A program made the position numbers and the translations under genes. A stretch of DNA of 64,000 nt from Streptomyces cavernae (GTDB lineage Bacteria > Actinomycetota > Actinomycetes > Streptomycetales > Streptomycetaceae), in the NCBI RefSeq assembly GCF_004023625.1, contig NZ_RPDJ01000011.1, positions 1 through 64,000 on the forward strand. The letters are read 5' to 3'. The notes under the pieces are model-generated. The model saw nothing but the letters and a program-made list of their open reading frames with translations. It was not told the DNA's origin and did no database searches. Positions within the stretch are counted from its first letter, which is position 1; every line of letters starts with the position of its first letter. This document shows, piece by piece, positions 35,033 through 43,481 of the stretch.

Positions 35033-36455
35033 CACCGCCGTGCCCCCCGGCATCGAACTCGGCGCCGACACCACGCCCGTGCACAACCCCTACACCGGCG
35101 AGGTCATCGCCTCGGTGCCCACCGCCGACGCGGGCGCCATCGGCGGCATCCTGCAGCAGGCCGGATGCGGGCGCCGCACCGCCGCCGCGCTCTCCCGCGC
35201 CTCCCGGGCCGCGGTCCTGGAACGCGCCGCCCGCCTGGTCCAGCGGCGCGCCGAGTCCTTCGCCCAGCTGATCGTCAGCGAGGCCGGCAAGACCATCACC
35301 CAGGCCCGCAAGGAAGTCGCCCGCGCGGTCAACACCCTGTCCCTGTCCGGAGCCGAGGCACGGCGCAACGCCGGCGAGGTCATCCCCTTCGACTCCTACG
35401 AGGGCTCGGAGAAACGGCAGGGCTGGTTCACCCGCGAACCGCTGGGCATCATCGCCGCCATCACCCCGTTCAACGACCCCCTCAACCTGGTCGCCCACAA
35501 GCTCGGCCCGGCCATCGCCGGTGGCAACGCGGTCATCCTCAAACCGTCCGCCCTGACACCGCTGTCCGCCCTGCGCCTGGTCGACACCCTCATCGAGGCC
35601 GGCCTGCCCGAGGAGATCGTCACCGTCGTCAACGGCAATGCCGACATCGCCGCCGCGATCGTGGCCGCCCCCGACGTGCGCATGGTGTCCTTCACCGGCG
35701 GATTCGCCACCGGCGAGGCCATCTCCCGCACAGCCGGCCTGAAAAAGCTCGCCATGGACCTGGGCGGCAACGCCCCCGTCATCGTCATGGACGACGCCGA
35801 CCTCGACGAGGCCGTCGCCTCCTGTGTCTCCGGCGCGTTCTGGGCCGCCGGCCAGAACTGCATCGGCACCCAGCGCATCCTCATCGCGGCCGAGGTCTAC
35901 GAGCGCTTCCGCGACGCCTTCGTCGCCCGCACCGAGCTGCTGCGCGTCGGTGACCCGCTCGACGAGCGCACCGACGTCGGCCCCATGATCACCCAGCAGG
36001 CCGCGGCCGCCACCCGGGCCAAGGTCGATACGGCGGTGGCCGAGGGCGCGGTGCTGCTGTGCGGCAACACCGTCAACGGCTCCCTGTACGCGCCGGCCGT
36101 CCTCGAAGACGTCCCGGCGACCTGCTCGATCTGGCAGGAGGAGGTGTTCGCCCCGGTCGTCGTGCTGCAGCCGTTCACCTCCTTCGAGGACGCCATCGAG
36201 CAGGCCAACGCCATCGACTACAGCCTCCACGCCGGCATCTTCACCTCCCGCCTGGACCGCGCCCTGACCGCGGCCCGGCTGCTGGAAGCCGGCGGAGTCA
36301 TGATCAACGACTCGTCCGACTACCGCTTCGACGCCATGCCCTTCGGCGGATTCAAGTACGGCAGCATGGGCCGCGAAGGCGTGCGCTTCGCCTTCGAGGA
36401 GATGACCCAGCCCAAGGTCGTCTGCGTCAACCACATCAGCGACGTGGTGCATTGA
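35025..36455 (+). CDS. aldehyde dehydrogenase family protein, probably semialdehyde-specific
   Basis: The 476-residue protein has the ALDH fold: PLGIIAAITPFNDPLNLVAHK, KPSALTPLSALRL, the catalytic C279 in GQNCIGTQR, and EEVFAPVVVL near the end. The usual general-base Glu is Asp here (D245 in AMDLGGNAP), at the normal 34-residue distance from the cysteine. Starting with GTG inside the end of the homoserine dehydrogenase gene, it is translationally coupled. A reasonable role is oxidation of aspartate semialdehyde to aspartate, as DoeC does in ectoine degradation; this is inference from context. Confidence 0.88.
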   Translation: MSDTAVPPGIELGADTTPVHNPYTGEVIASVPTADAGAIGGILQQAGCGRRTAAALSRASRAAVLERAARLVQRRAESFAQLIVSEAGKTITQARKEVARAVNTLSLSGAEARRNAGEVIPFDSYEGSEKRQGWFTREPLGIIAAITPFNDPLNLVAHKLGPAIAGGNAVILKPSALTPLSALRLVDTLIEAGLPEEIVTVVNGNADIAAAIVAAPDVRMVSFTGGFATGEAISRTAGLKKLAMDLGGNAPVIVMDDADLDEAVASCVSGAFWAAGQNCIGTQRILIAAEVYERFRDAFVARTELLRVGDPLDERTDVGPMITQQAAAATRAKVDTAVAEGAVLLCGNTVNGSLYAPAVLEDVPATCSIWQEEVFAPVVVLQPFTSFEDAIEQANAIDYSLHAGIFTSRLDRALTAARLLEAGGVMINDSSDYRFDAMPFGGFKYGSMGREGVRFAFEEMTQPKVVCVNHISDVVH

Positions 36456-36539
36456 CCGCCTTCCGCGCCGAGCGCGACTCTCTGGGCAGTGGCGCGACCT
36501 GCCGGAGCGGTTCGGACCATGGGCGATGGGTTGCGCGGG

Positions 36540-36673
36540 AGCACCGAAGAGGCCTTTGTGACGGGACGGTCGTGGTGGACCTCGCGGTCCAGGTCGGGCT
36601 GCTCGGCCGGGAGCAGGCCACCGCGCTGCTCACCCCAAAGTCACCGAACGCCGCTCTCCTCGCGGGCGGTTGA
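36540..36673 (+). pseudogene. C-terminal remnant of an aspartase/fumarase-type lyase
   Basis: One frame reads STEEAFVTGRS. The next frame continues VVDLAVQVGLLGREQATALL followed by TP. Together they match the C-terminal helix region of the aspartate ammonia-lyase/class II fumarase family (T/SGRSVxDLxxExGLLTxEQ). A one-base deletion at the GGTCGTGG tract separates the two pieces. The rest of the gene is missing, and the stop lies inside the 3' end of the convergent Lrp gene. Confidence 0.5.
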
Positions 36674-37091
36674 CCACGCTGGACAGGGTGAGCGCCGTGA
36701 CCGTGTCCCGTACGCCGGGCATCTTGGCGATGTCCTCCCAGATGCCCCGTATGCGTTCCAGTGAGGCCGCCTCCAGGCGCACCATGATGTCGAAGTCGCC
36801 ACTGAGAATCTCGCAGATGACGACCTCCGGAATGCGCTTGAGCGCGGCCAGGACGTCGCCGCCACGCATGCGGTCCTGGCGGTAGACGAGTACGAGCGCC
36901 GAGACGACATCGCCGGTGGCGTCGCCGGCGCGGACGATGGTGTAGCCGGCGATGTGGCCCTGGCGTTCCAGCCGTTCGATGCGCTGGCGCACCGCATTGC
37001 GGGACAGCAGCACTTTGCCGGCCAGTTCGGACTGCGAGATGCGGGCGTTGCGGGTCAGCTCGGCGATGATCTTTTCATCGATGGCGTCCAC
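36630..37091 (-). CDS. Lrp/AsnC family transcriptional regulator
   Basis: The 153-residue protein has an N-terminal HTH (DAIDEKIIAELTRNARISQS, then LSRNAVRQRIERLERQGHI) and the RAM ligand-binding domain (PEVVICEILSGDFDIMVRLEA, then MPGVRDTVTALTLSSVV). These octameric or dimeric regulators sense amino acids. GTG start with GGAG ten bases upstream. Matching operators lie about 240 bases upstream of this gene and in front of the SolA-like gene, so it is the likely regulator of the island. Confidence 0.9.
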   Translation of the reverse strand: MDAIDEKIIAELTRNARISQSELAGKVLLSRNAVRQRIERLERQGHIAGYTIVRAGDATGDVVSALVLVYRQDRMRGGDVLAALKRIPEVVICEILSGDFDIMVRLEAASLERIRGIWEDIAKMPGVRDTVTALTLSSVVNRPRGERRSVTLG

Positions 37092-37327
37092 GGTGGACCG
37101 TCTCCTTGGCGAATCGGTCGAGCCTGCCAACCCCCACGACAAGCGGGGGTGCCGCATACCCTGAGGCGGCGCGGCGGCGACACCGGCCCGACCCCTGCTG
37201 TGCCGCGAGGGAACAGTCTGCGGTCGTTCCGGCCCGGCCGGGTCGGCGCTGGGGAGGCTGCCTACTCGCATCTGTCCGACTTTCGGGACCCCGGCTCACT
37301 TCGGCGGGGTCACCCCGAGAAACCGCG

Positions 37328-37363
37328 TGCCACATAGTGGAATGGTATTCCATAATATGGAAT
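37328..37363. promoter_or_regulatory. Lrp/AsnC-type operator copy 2 with a 17-bp palindrome
   Basis: TGCCACATAGTGGAATG (37328-37344) matches operator 1 except at one base. Immediately beside it, ATTCCATAATATGGAAT (37347-37363) is a perfect 17-bp palindrome, and GGAAT-N3-ATTCC spans 37339-37351. The array of ATTCCA/TGGAAT half-sites fits cooperative binding by an Lrp-like octamer. Confidence 0.65.
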
Positions 37364-37435
37364 AGACGATGGCAGTTGCGCGGCGGGGAGTCAAGAGGGT
37401 CTCGGTGGCACTCCACTGACCGATGCCGGCGGGCC

Positions 37436-37760
37436 GAGGCGGCGTCGTTCCCACCCAGCGTAGGACTTGGCGGTCTCGAGCGCGCGGCTCCGCCCGAAGC
37501 GCAGCTCTCGCAGGAATTCTCCTCGACATTGATCACGCAGACATGCGGCGGGGGGCTCCCCCGAATTCTGGATGTGGTGGGGCTGGGCGGCTTCGATGGG
37601 CGGCGGTGCGAACATGTGATCGCCGCGGGTGGCATAGACCCGGGCAGGCGCGGATGCGTCCCTGTCGCTTGCGATCGTCGAGGATGGGCTGTTTCCCAGG
37701 AGAAGGCTGTAGTGGGCTGGTCAGTTCCTGCCATGTCTCGGGGGCGGTACTCATCGACAA
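37436..37760 (-). pseudogene. possible remnant of a mobile-element recombinase region
   Basis: Two minus-strand frames give PETWQELTSPLQPSPGKQPI followed by LDDRKRQ, then FAPPPIEAAQPHHIQ, and finally FLRELRFGRSRALETAKSYA. The last piece resembles the N-terminal SAM-like domain of tyrosine recombinases. The frames are broken and none has a complete domain. The assignment rests on memory of similar sequences and is weak; it could be another decayed gene. Confidence 0.3.
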
Positions 37761-37953
37761 TCAATGCCGCCGTGAGGCTCTCGGTAATTGGGCCCTCGTC
37801 GTCCATGAACGTGTCCACCTCTCGCGCGGCGAGAGTCGGGACCGTACGGGCCCGGCGATCGCGTATGTGGACGGAGGCGGGGCCAACAAGGGATCGGAGG
37901 GACCGGCTGTCGATCGTCGTCACAGCACCCCGGGCGGCGGACCGGACCGGGGA

Positions 37954-37982
37954 TTGCATAAAAGTGCAGCGAAACGTATAGT
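37954..37982 (+). promoter_or_regulatory. argC promoter overlapped by an ARG box
   Basis: TTGCAT (37954-37959) and TATAGT (37977-37982) are 17 bases apart. TGCATAAAAGTGCA (37955-37968) is an ARG-box-like imperfect palindrome that covers the -35, so ArgR bound there would block RNA polymerase. Confidence 0.75.
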
Positions 37983-38005
37983 CATGCCATCAGGAGGAGG
38001 ATGTC

Positions 38006-39034
38006 ATGGCGGTACGTGCGGCAGTGGCCGGAGCGAGCGGGTACGCGGGCGGCGAGCTGCTGCGTCTGCTCCTCGTGCACCCCGGGATCGAGATCGGCAC
38101 GCTGACCGGGAACTCCAACGCGGGACAGCGGCTGGGCACACTGCAGCCGCATCTCCTCCCACTCGCCGACCGTGTCCTCGCGGAGACTACCCCCGAGGCG
38201 CTCGCCGGACACGACGTCGTCTTCCTGGCGCTGCCCCACGGACAGTCCGCCGCCGTCGCCGAGCGGCTCGGGCCCGAAGTGCTGGTCGTCGACATGGGCG
38301 CCGACTTCCGGCTGCGGAACGCCGCCGACTGGGAGCGCTTCTACGGTTCCGCGCACGCCGGGACCTGGCCCTACGGCCTTCCCGAACTGCCGGGTTGCCG
38401 CGCTGCGCTGGAGGGGTCCAAGCGCATCGCGGTGCCCGGTTGCTATCCGACGGCCGCCTCACTCGCGCTCTTCCCGGCGTACGCCGCGGGGCTCGCCGAG
38501 CCCGAGGCCGTGATCGTCGCCGCCTCCGGCACCTCAGGCGCGGGCAAGGCGCCCAAGCCGCATCTGCTCGGCAGCGAGGTCATGGGCTCCATGTCCCCGT
38601 ACGGCGTCGGCGGCGGCCACCGGCACACCCCGGAGATGAGCCAGAATCTCGGCGCCGTCGCCGGTGAACCGGTCACCGTCTCCTTCACACCCACCCTCGC
38701 GCCCATGCCCCGGGGCATCCTCGCCACGTGCAGCGCCAAGGCCAGGGACGGCGTCACCGCCGAGTCCGTGCGCGCCGCGTACGAAAAGGTCTTCGCCGAC
38801 GAACCGTTCGTCCACCTCCTCCCCGAGGACCAGTGGCCCGCCACGGCCTCCGTCCAGGGTTCCAACGCCGTTCAGGTACAGGTCGCGTTCGACGCGGCCG
38901 CGGACCGGATCATCGCGATCAGCGCCATCGACAACCTCACCAAGGGCACCGCGGGCGGAGCGGTCCAGAGCATGAACATCGCCCTGGGCCTCCCCGAGGA
39001 GACGGGCCTTTCCACGATCGGAGTCGCACCGTGA
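38006..39034 (+). CDS. argC: N-acetyl-gamma-glutamyl-phosphate reductase
   Basis: The 342-residue protein has the NADP-binding start VRAAVAGASGYAGGELLRLL and the catalytic C146 in VAVPGCYPTA. It reduces N-acetylglutamyl phosphate to the semialdehyde, the third step of arginine synthesis. It is the first gene of argCJBDR, with the strong Shine-Dalgarno AGGAGGAGG and an ARG box upstream. Confidence 0.97.
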   Translation: MAVRAAVAGASGYAGGELLRLLLVHPGIEIGTLTGNSNAGQRLGTLQPHLLPLADRVLAETTPEALAGHDVVFLALPHGQSAAVAERLGPEVLVVDMGADFRLRNAADWERFYGSAHAGTWPYGLPELPGCRAALEGSKRIAVPGCYPTAASLALFPAYAAGLAEPEAVIVAASGTSGAGKAPKPHLLGSEVMGSMSPYGVGGGHRHTPEMSQNLGAVAGEPVTVSFTPTLAPMPRGILATCSAKARDGVTAESVRAAYEKVFADEPFVHLLPEDQWPATASVQGSNAVQVQVAFDAAADRIIAISAIDNLTKGTAGGAVQSMNIALGLPEETGLSTIGVAP

Positions 39035-39122
39035 CTGACGCACGCGCAGCCACCGGGCTGCAGCCGGCCACGAAAGCCGCACCGCCGCGCCGCACGTGCG
39101 GAGAAGCCAACAAGGAGACGCA

Positions 39123-40274
39123 GTGAGTGTCACCGCTGCCAAGGGGTTCACGGCCTCGGGTATCGCCGCAGGCATCAAGGAGAACGGCAACCCCGACCTG
39201 GCTCTCGTGGTCAACAACGGTCCGCGCCTCGCCGCCGCGGGTGTCTTCACCTCCAACCGTGTGAAGGCCGCCCCCGTGCTGTGGTCCGAACAGGTCCTCA
39301 AGGGCGGACAGGTGTCCGCCGTGATACTCAACTCCGGCGGCGCCAACGCCTGTACCGGCCCCAAGGGTTTCCAGGACACCCACGCCACCGCGGAGAAGGT
39401 CGCCGACACCCTCGGTCTGAACGCCGCCGAGGTCGCCGTCGCCTCGACGGGACTCATCGGCGTGCTGCTCCCGATGGACAAGCTGCTCCCGGGAGTCGAG
39501 ACGGCCGCCGGTCAACTCTCCGAGCACGGCGGCGAGAAGGCCGCCATCGCCATCAAGACCACCGACACCGTACACAAGACGTCCGTGCACCAGGGAGACG
39601 GCTGGACCGTCGGCGGCATGGCCAAGGGCGCGGGCATGCTCGCCCCCGGCCTCGCCACCATGCTCGTCGTCCTCACCACCGACGCCGACGTCGACAGCGA
39701 GACCCTTGACCGGGCGCTCCGCGCCGCCACCCGCACCACCTTCGACCGGGTCGACTCCGACGGCTGTATGTCGACCAACGACACCGTGCTGCTGCTCGCC
39801 TCCGGGGCCGCTGAAGTCACTCCGGAATACGAGGAGTTCGCCGAAGCCGTACGCGCCGTCTGTGACGACCTGGGCCAGCAGCTCATCCGGGACGCCGAGG
39901 GCGCGAGCAAGGACATCAAGGTCGAGGTGGTGGGCGCCGCGACCGAGGACGACGCCGTCGAGGTCGGCCGGTCCATCGCCCGGAACAACCTCCTCAAGTG
40001 CGCCATCCACGGTGAGGACCCCAACTGGGGCCGCGTGCTCTCCGCGATCGGCACGACGAACGCAGCCTTCGAGCCGGACCGGCTGAACGTCGCCATCAAC
40101 GGCATCTGGGTGTGCAAGAACGGCGGCGTCGGCGAGGACCGGGACAAGGTCGACATGCGCTACCGCGAGGTCCACATCGTGGCGGACCTCGCGGCAGGTG
40201 GCGAATCCGCGGTGATCTGGACCAACGACTTGACGGCCGACTACGTCCACGAGAACAGCGCGTACTCATCTTGA
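39123..40274 (+). CDS. argJ: bifunctional ornithine acetyltransferase / N-acetylglutamate synthase
   Basis: The 383-residue ArgJ recycles the acetyl group from N-acetylornithine to glutamate. The autocleavage site lies at KGAGMLAPGLATML, with T179 as the new N-terminal nucleophile of the beta chain; the upstream alpha part has LNSGGANACTG. GTG start five bases after AAGGAG. It lies 88 bases after argC in the same operon. Confidence 0.96.
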   Translation: MSVTAAKGFTASGIAAGIKENGNPDLALVVNNGPRLAAAGVFTSNRVKAAPVLWSEQVLKGGQVSAVILNSGGANACTGPKGFQDTHATAEKVADTLGLNAAEVAVASTGLIGVLLPMDKLLPGVETAAGQLSEHGGEKAAIAIKTTDTVHKTSVHQGDGWTVGGMAKGAGMLAPGLATMLVVLTTDADVDSETLDRALRAATRTTFDRVDSDGCMSTNDTVLLLASGAAEVTPEYEEFAEAVRAVCDDLGQQLIRDAEGASKDIKVEVVGAATEDDAVEVGRSIARNNLLKCAIHGEDPNWGRVLSAIGTTNAAFEPDRLNVAINGIWVCKNGGVGEDRDKVDMRYREVHIVADLAAGGESAVIWTNDLTADYVHENSAYSS

Positions 40275-40340
40275 CGTGCCCGCTTGGTTGTCGCGGGTCC
40301 TCGTCGTCGCCGACGAGGGTTCCTGTTTCACAGGCGGCCG

Positions 40341-40366
40341 CTCATCCCGGACGTGTCCGGGATGAG
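40341..40366 (+). terminator. strong hairpin between argJ and argB
   Basis: CTCATCCCGGAC and GTCCGGGATGAG form a perfect 12-bp stem around GT in the 162-base argJ-argB gap. The rest of the operon is tightly packed, so this may be a partial terminator, an mRNA processing site or a stabilising structure. Confidence 0.55.
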
Positions 40367-40436
40367 TCTTACGCCGCCTCCGCAGGCCAACACCGCCCGC
40401 CCGGCGGCTGATCCGAGATCTTTCCGAAAGTCGGCT

Positions 40437-41378
40437 ATGACGGTCAATCACTCAGAAGAGCGAAAGTCTTCCACCCGTAAGCACACCGCCCTCCCCAAGG
40501 CCCAGATCCTCATCGAGGCGCTGCCCTGGCTGGTCCGGCACAACGGCAAGACGGTCGTCATCAAGTTCGGCGGCAACGCCATGATCGACGAGGAGCTGAA
40601 GGCCGCCTTCGCCCAGGACGTGGTGTTCCTGCACCACGCCGGACTCAAGCCCGTCGTCGTGCACGGCGGCGGCCCGCAGATCAGCGCCGCCCTCGACCGG
40701 CACGGCATCGTCAGCGAGTTCAAGGCGGGCCTCAGGGTCACCACCGAGGACGCCATGGACGTCGTGCGCATGGTGCTCGCCGGACAGGTGCAGCGCGAGC
40801 TGGTCGGACTGCTCAACCAGCACGGACCGCTCGCCGTCGGACTCACCGGCGAGGACGCGCACACCATCACCGCCACCAAGCACCAGCCCCGGATCGACGG
40901 CGAGTCGGTCGACATCGGGCGGGTGGGCGAGATCACCCAGATCGACACGGGCGCGATCGAGGCGCTGCTCGCCGACGGCCGCATCCCGGTCGTCTCGTCG
41001 ATCGCCCGCAGCCAGGACGACGGACATGTCTACAACGTCAATGCCGATACGGCGGCTGCGGCACTCGCCGCGGCACTGGGCGCCGAAACCCTCATGGTCC
41101 TCACGGACGTCGAGGGCCTCTACGAGGACTGGCCCAACAGCGACGAGGTGATCAGCCGCCTCACCGCCTCCCAACTGGAGAAGCTGCTGCCGGAGTTGTC
41201 CAGCGGCATGGTGCCCAAGATGGAGGGCTGTCTGCACGCCGTACGGGGCGGCGTCAACACCGCCCGCGTCATCGACGGCCGGGTCCAGCACTCCATCCTG
41301 CTGGAGATCTTCACGGACGAAGGCATCGGCACGATGGTCGTGCCGGACGAGCAAGACGACGAGGGGGCCGAGGAATGA
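40437..41378 (+). CDS. argB: acetylglutamate kinase
   Basis: The 313-residue kinase shows the amino acid kinase motifs KTVVIKFGGNAM, KPVVVHGGGPQI and YNVNADTAAAALAAALGAETLMVLTD-type nucleotide site. It phosphorylates N-acetylglutamate. Arginine-sensitive AcgKs carry an N-terminal helix, and a polar N-terminal extension (about residues 1-25) is present here, consistent with feedback inhibition. The ATG at 40437 has only a weak ribosome binding site (GAAAG). The stop overlaps argD (ATGA). Confidence 0.95.
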   Translation: MTVNHSEERKSSTRKHTALPKAQILIEALPWLVRHNGKTVVIKFGGNAMIDEELKAAFAQDVVFLHHAGLKPVVVHGGGPQISAALDRHGIVSEFKAGLRVTTEDAMDVVRMVLAGQVQRELVGLLNQHGPLAVGLTGEDAHTITATKHQPRIDGESVDIGRVGEITQIDTGAIEALLADGRIPVVSSIARSQDDGHVYNVNADTAAAALAAALGAETLMVLTDVEGLYEDWPNSDEVISRLTASQLEKLLPELSSGMVPKMEGCLHAVRGGVNTARVIDGRVQHSILLEIFTDEGIGTMVVPDEQDDEGAEE

Positions 41379-42580
41379 CCGGCAATCAGGAGCTCACCCA
41401 GCGGTGGCAGGGCGTGCTCATGAACAACTACGGCACCCCGCGGATCCCGCTCGTGCGAGGCCAAGGCGCCAGGCTGTGGGACGCCGACGACAAGGAGTAC
41501 CTCGACTTCGTCGGTGGTATCGCGGTCAACGCCCTCGGCCACGCCCACCCCGCGATCGTCGAGGCCGTCAGCACGCAGATCGCCTCCCTCGGTCATGTCT
41601 CGAACCTCTTCATCGCCGAGCCGCCCGTCGCGCTCGCCGAACGGCTGCTGCAGCTCTTCGGCCGCCAGGGCAAGGTCTACTTCTGCAACTCCGGTGCCGA
41701 GGCGAACGAAGGCGCCTTCAAGATCGGCCGCTTGACGGGCCGTCAGCGGATGGTCGCCACCGAGGGCGGATTCCACGGCCGCACCATGGGCGCCCTCGCA
41801 CTCACCGGCCAGCCCGGAAAGCAGGAGCCGTTCCTGCCGCTGCCCGGCGACGTCACCCACGTCCCGTACGGCGACGCGCAGGCACTCGCCGCCGCGGTCA
41901 CCGAGGACACGGCCATCGTCGTCATCGAGCCGATCCAGGGGGAGAACGGCGTGGTCGTTCCGCCTCCCGGCTATCTGAAGGCGGCCCGCGCCATCACGGC
42001 CGCGACGGGTTCGCTGCTCGTCCTCGACGAGGTGCAGACCGGCGTCGGCCGCACCGGGCACTGGTTCGAGTACCAGGCCCACGAAGGGGTGCTGCCGGAC
42101 GTCGTCACGCTCGCCAAGGGCCTCGGCGGCGGGCTGCCGCTGGGCGCGACCGTCGCCTTCGGCCGGGCCGCCGAACTGCTCCAGCCGGGCCACCACGGCA
42201 CCACGTTCGGCGGCAACCCCGTCGCCTGTGCCGCCGGACTCGCCGTCCTGGAGACCATCCAGGCCGAGGGCCTGCTGGAGAACGTCAAGCGGCAGAGCGA
42301 GAAGCTGCGCGACGGGATCGAGGGCGCCGGAGGTTCCCGCCATCCGTTGATCGACCATGTCCGGGGCGCGGGCCTCCTGCTGGGTATCGTGCTCACGGAG
42401 CCGCTCGCGCCGAAGGTGCAGCAGGCGGCTCAGGACGCCGGTTTCCTGGTGAACGCGCCCGCACCCGATGTCGTACGGCTGATGCCCCCGCTGAACCTTG
42501 GCGACGACGAGGTGGACGCCTTTCTCCAGGCGTTCCCCGGCGTCCTGGACGCGGCCGGCGCGGCCGACGGGGACCGATGA
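41375..42580 (+). CDS. argD: acetylornithine aminotransferase
   Basis: The 401-residue class III aminotransferase has FCNSGAEANEGAFKIGR, the LDEVQTGVGRTG motif and the PLP lysine K248 in VTLAKGLGGGLPLGA. It transfers an amino group from glutamate to N-acetylglutamate semialdehyde. Start overlaps the argB stop. Confidence 0.96.
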   Translation: MTGNQELTQRWQGVLMNNYGTPRIPLVRGQGARLWDADDKEYLDFVGGIAVNALGHAHPAIVEAVSTQIASLGHVSNLFIAEPPVALAERLLQLFGRQGKVYFCNSGAEANEGAFKIGRLTGRQRMVATEGGFHGRTMGALALTGQPGKQEPFLPLPGDVTHVPYGDAQALAAAVTEDTAIVVIEPIQGENGVVVPPPGYLKAARAITAATGSLLVLDEVQTGVGRTGHWFEYQAHEGVLPDVVTLAKGLGGGLPLGATVAFGRAAELLQPGHHGTTFGGNPVACAAGLAVLETIQAEGLLENVKRQSEKLRDGIEGAGGSRHPLIDHVRGAGLLLGIVLTEPLAPKVQQAAQDAGFLVNAPAPDVVRLMPPLNLGDDEVDAFLQAFPGVLDAAGAADGDR

Positions 42581-42597
42581 TCCGGAGTGAGACGACG

Positions 42598-43134
42598 ATG
42601 AGTCAGGCGCAGGACAACGAGCATGCCGGGCCCGCGGTACCGCAGACCCGCACCGCCCGCCACCGCCGGATCGTGGACATCCTCAACCGGCAACCGGTGC
42701 GCTCGCAGAGCCAGTTGGCAAAGCTCCTCGCCGACGACGGACTGAGCGTCACCCAGGCGACACTCTCCCGGGACCTCGACGAGCTGAACGCGGTGAAGAT
42801 CCGCAACACCGACGGCGACCTCATCTACGCGGTGCCGAGCGAGGGCGGTTTCCGCACCCCGCGTGCGCCGCTGGGAGGGTCGGCGAAGGAGGAGCGGATG
42901 CGGCGGCTCTCCGCGGAGCTGTTGATCTCCGCGGAGGCCTCGGCCAACCTCGTCGTCCTGCGCACCCCGCCCGGTGCGGCCCAGTTCCTCGCCTCGGCCA
43001 TCGACCAGGCGGAACTCCACGACGTCCTCGGCACGATCGCCGGCGATGACACCCTCCTGCTGATCAGCCGCGATCCGTCCGGCGGGCAGGCGCTGGCGGA
43101 CCACCTGCTGCGCCTGGCCCAGAACGGGCACTGA
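42598..43134 (+). CDS. argR: arginine repressor
   Basis: The 178-residue protein has the ArgR winged helix (RHRRIVDILNRQPVRSQSQL, LSVTQATLSRDLDELNAVKI) and the C-terminal hexamerisation/arginine-binding domain (VVLRTPPGAAQFLASAID, then GTIAGDDTLLLISRD). It represses arg genes through ARG boxes seen before argC and argG. The ATG at 42598 gives the usual family start; an ATG at 42577 overlapping the argD stop adds seven residues. Confidence 0.95.
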   Translation: MSQAQDNEHAGPAVPQTRTARHRRIVDILNRQPVRSQSQLAKLLADDGLSVTQATLSRDLDELNAVKIRNTDGDLIYAVPSEGGFRTPRAPLGGSAKEERMRRLSAELLISAEASANLVVLRTPPGAAQFLASAIDQAELHDVLGTIAGDDTLLLISRDPSGGQALADHLLRLAQNGH

Positions 43135-43137
43135 GTA

Positions 43138-43360
43138 ACAGGCTCTGAGCACCGGGCTCCGAGTAACGGGCACTGAGCAAAGGGCACTTGGGAACGCGGT
43201 TGAGGAACGTTGCTGAGGAACGGGCCTGACGAACAGGCCTGACGCAGAGGGCTGCGAACGGGCCTGACGAAAAGGGCTGACGAACGGGCCCGACGAACAG
43301 CTGACGAACGGGCCTCGGCACGGGCCTCAGGACGGCATTGAGGAACGGGCGTCAGGCGGA
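43138..43360. repeat. degenerate short repeats downstream of argR
   Basis: About a dozen drifting copies of a 12-18 bp unit resembling GAACGGGCCTGACG or GAGTAACGGGCACTGAG follow the argR stop and fill most of the 347-base gap. The remaining 120 bases before the apbE stop hold no gene that I can see. Confidence 0.65.
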
Positions 43361-43481
43361 GTGATGGGCGGTGGGCCGGGGGTGTGCGCCCGGTCAGGAC
43401 GGAACGTCGGCCCGGCGTGCCATTGGGACGCCCGGGCGATGCACGGGCGATGCCCGAGGTGTGAGTCCCCTGGTTCGGCCC

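Larger units (their letters stand above)
37092..37953. other. long gene-poor region with operators and decayed coding sequence
   Basis: No intact gene is seen in about 860 bases. It contains the operator cluster at 37328-37363 and, on the minus strand between about 37436 and 37760, broken frames that look like remnants of a recombination gene. The remainder is unassigned. Composition is lower in GC than the flanking arg genes. Confidence 0.5.

Noticed and set aside
43361..43480. CRISPR-like array downstream of argR
   Set aside because: The repeats at 43138-43360 are degenerate and contiguous without regular spacers, and no cas genes are present.
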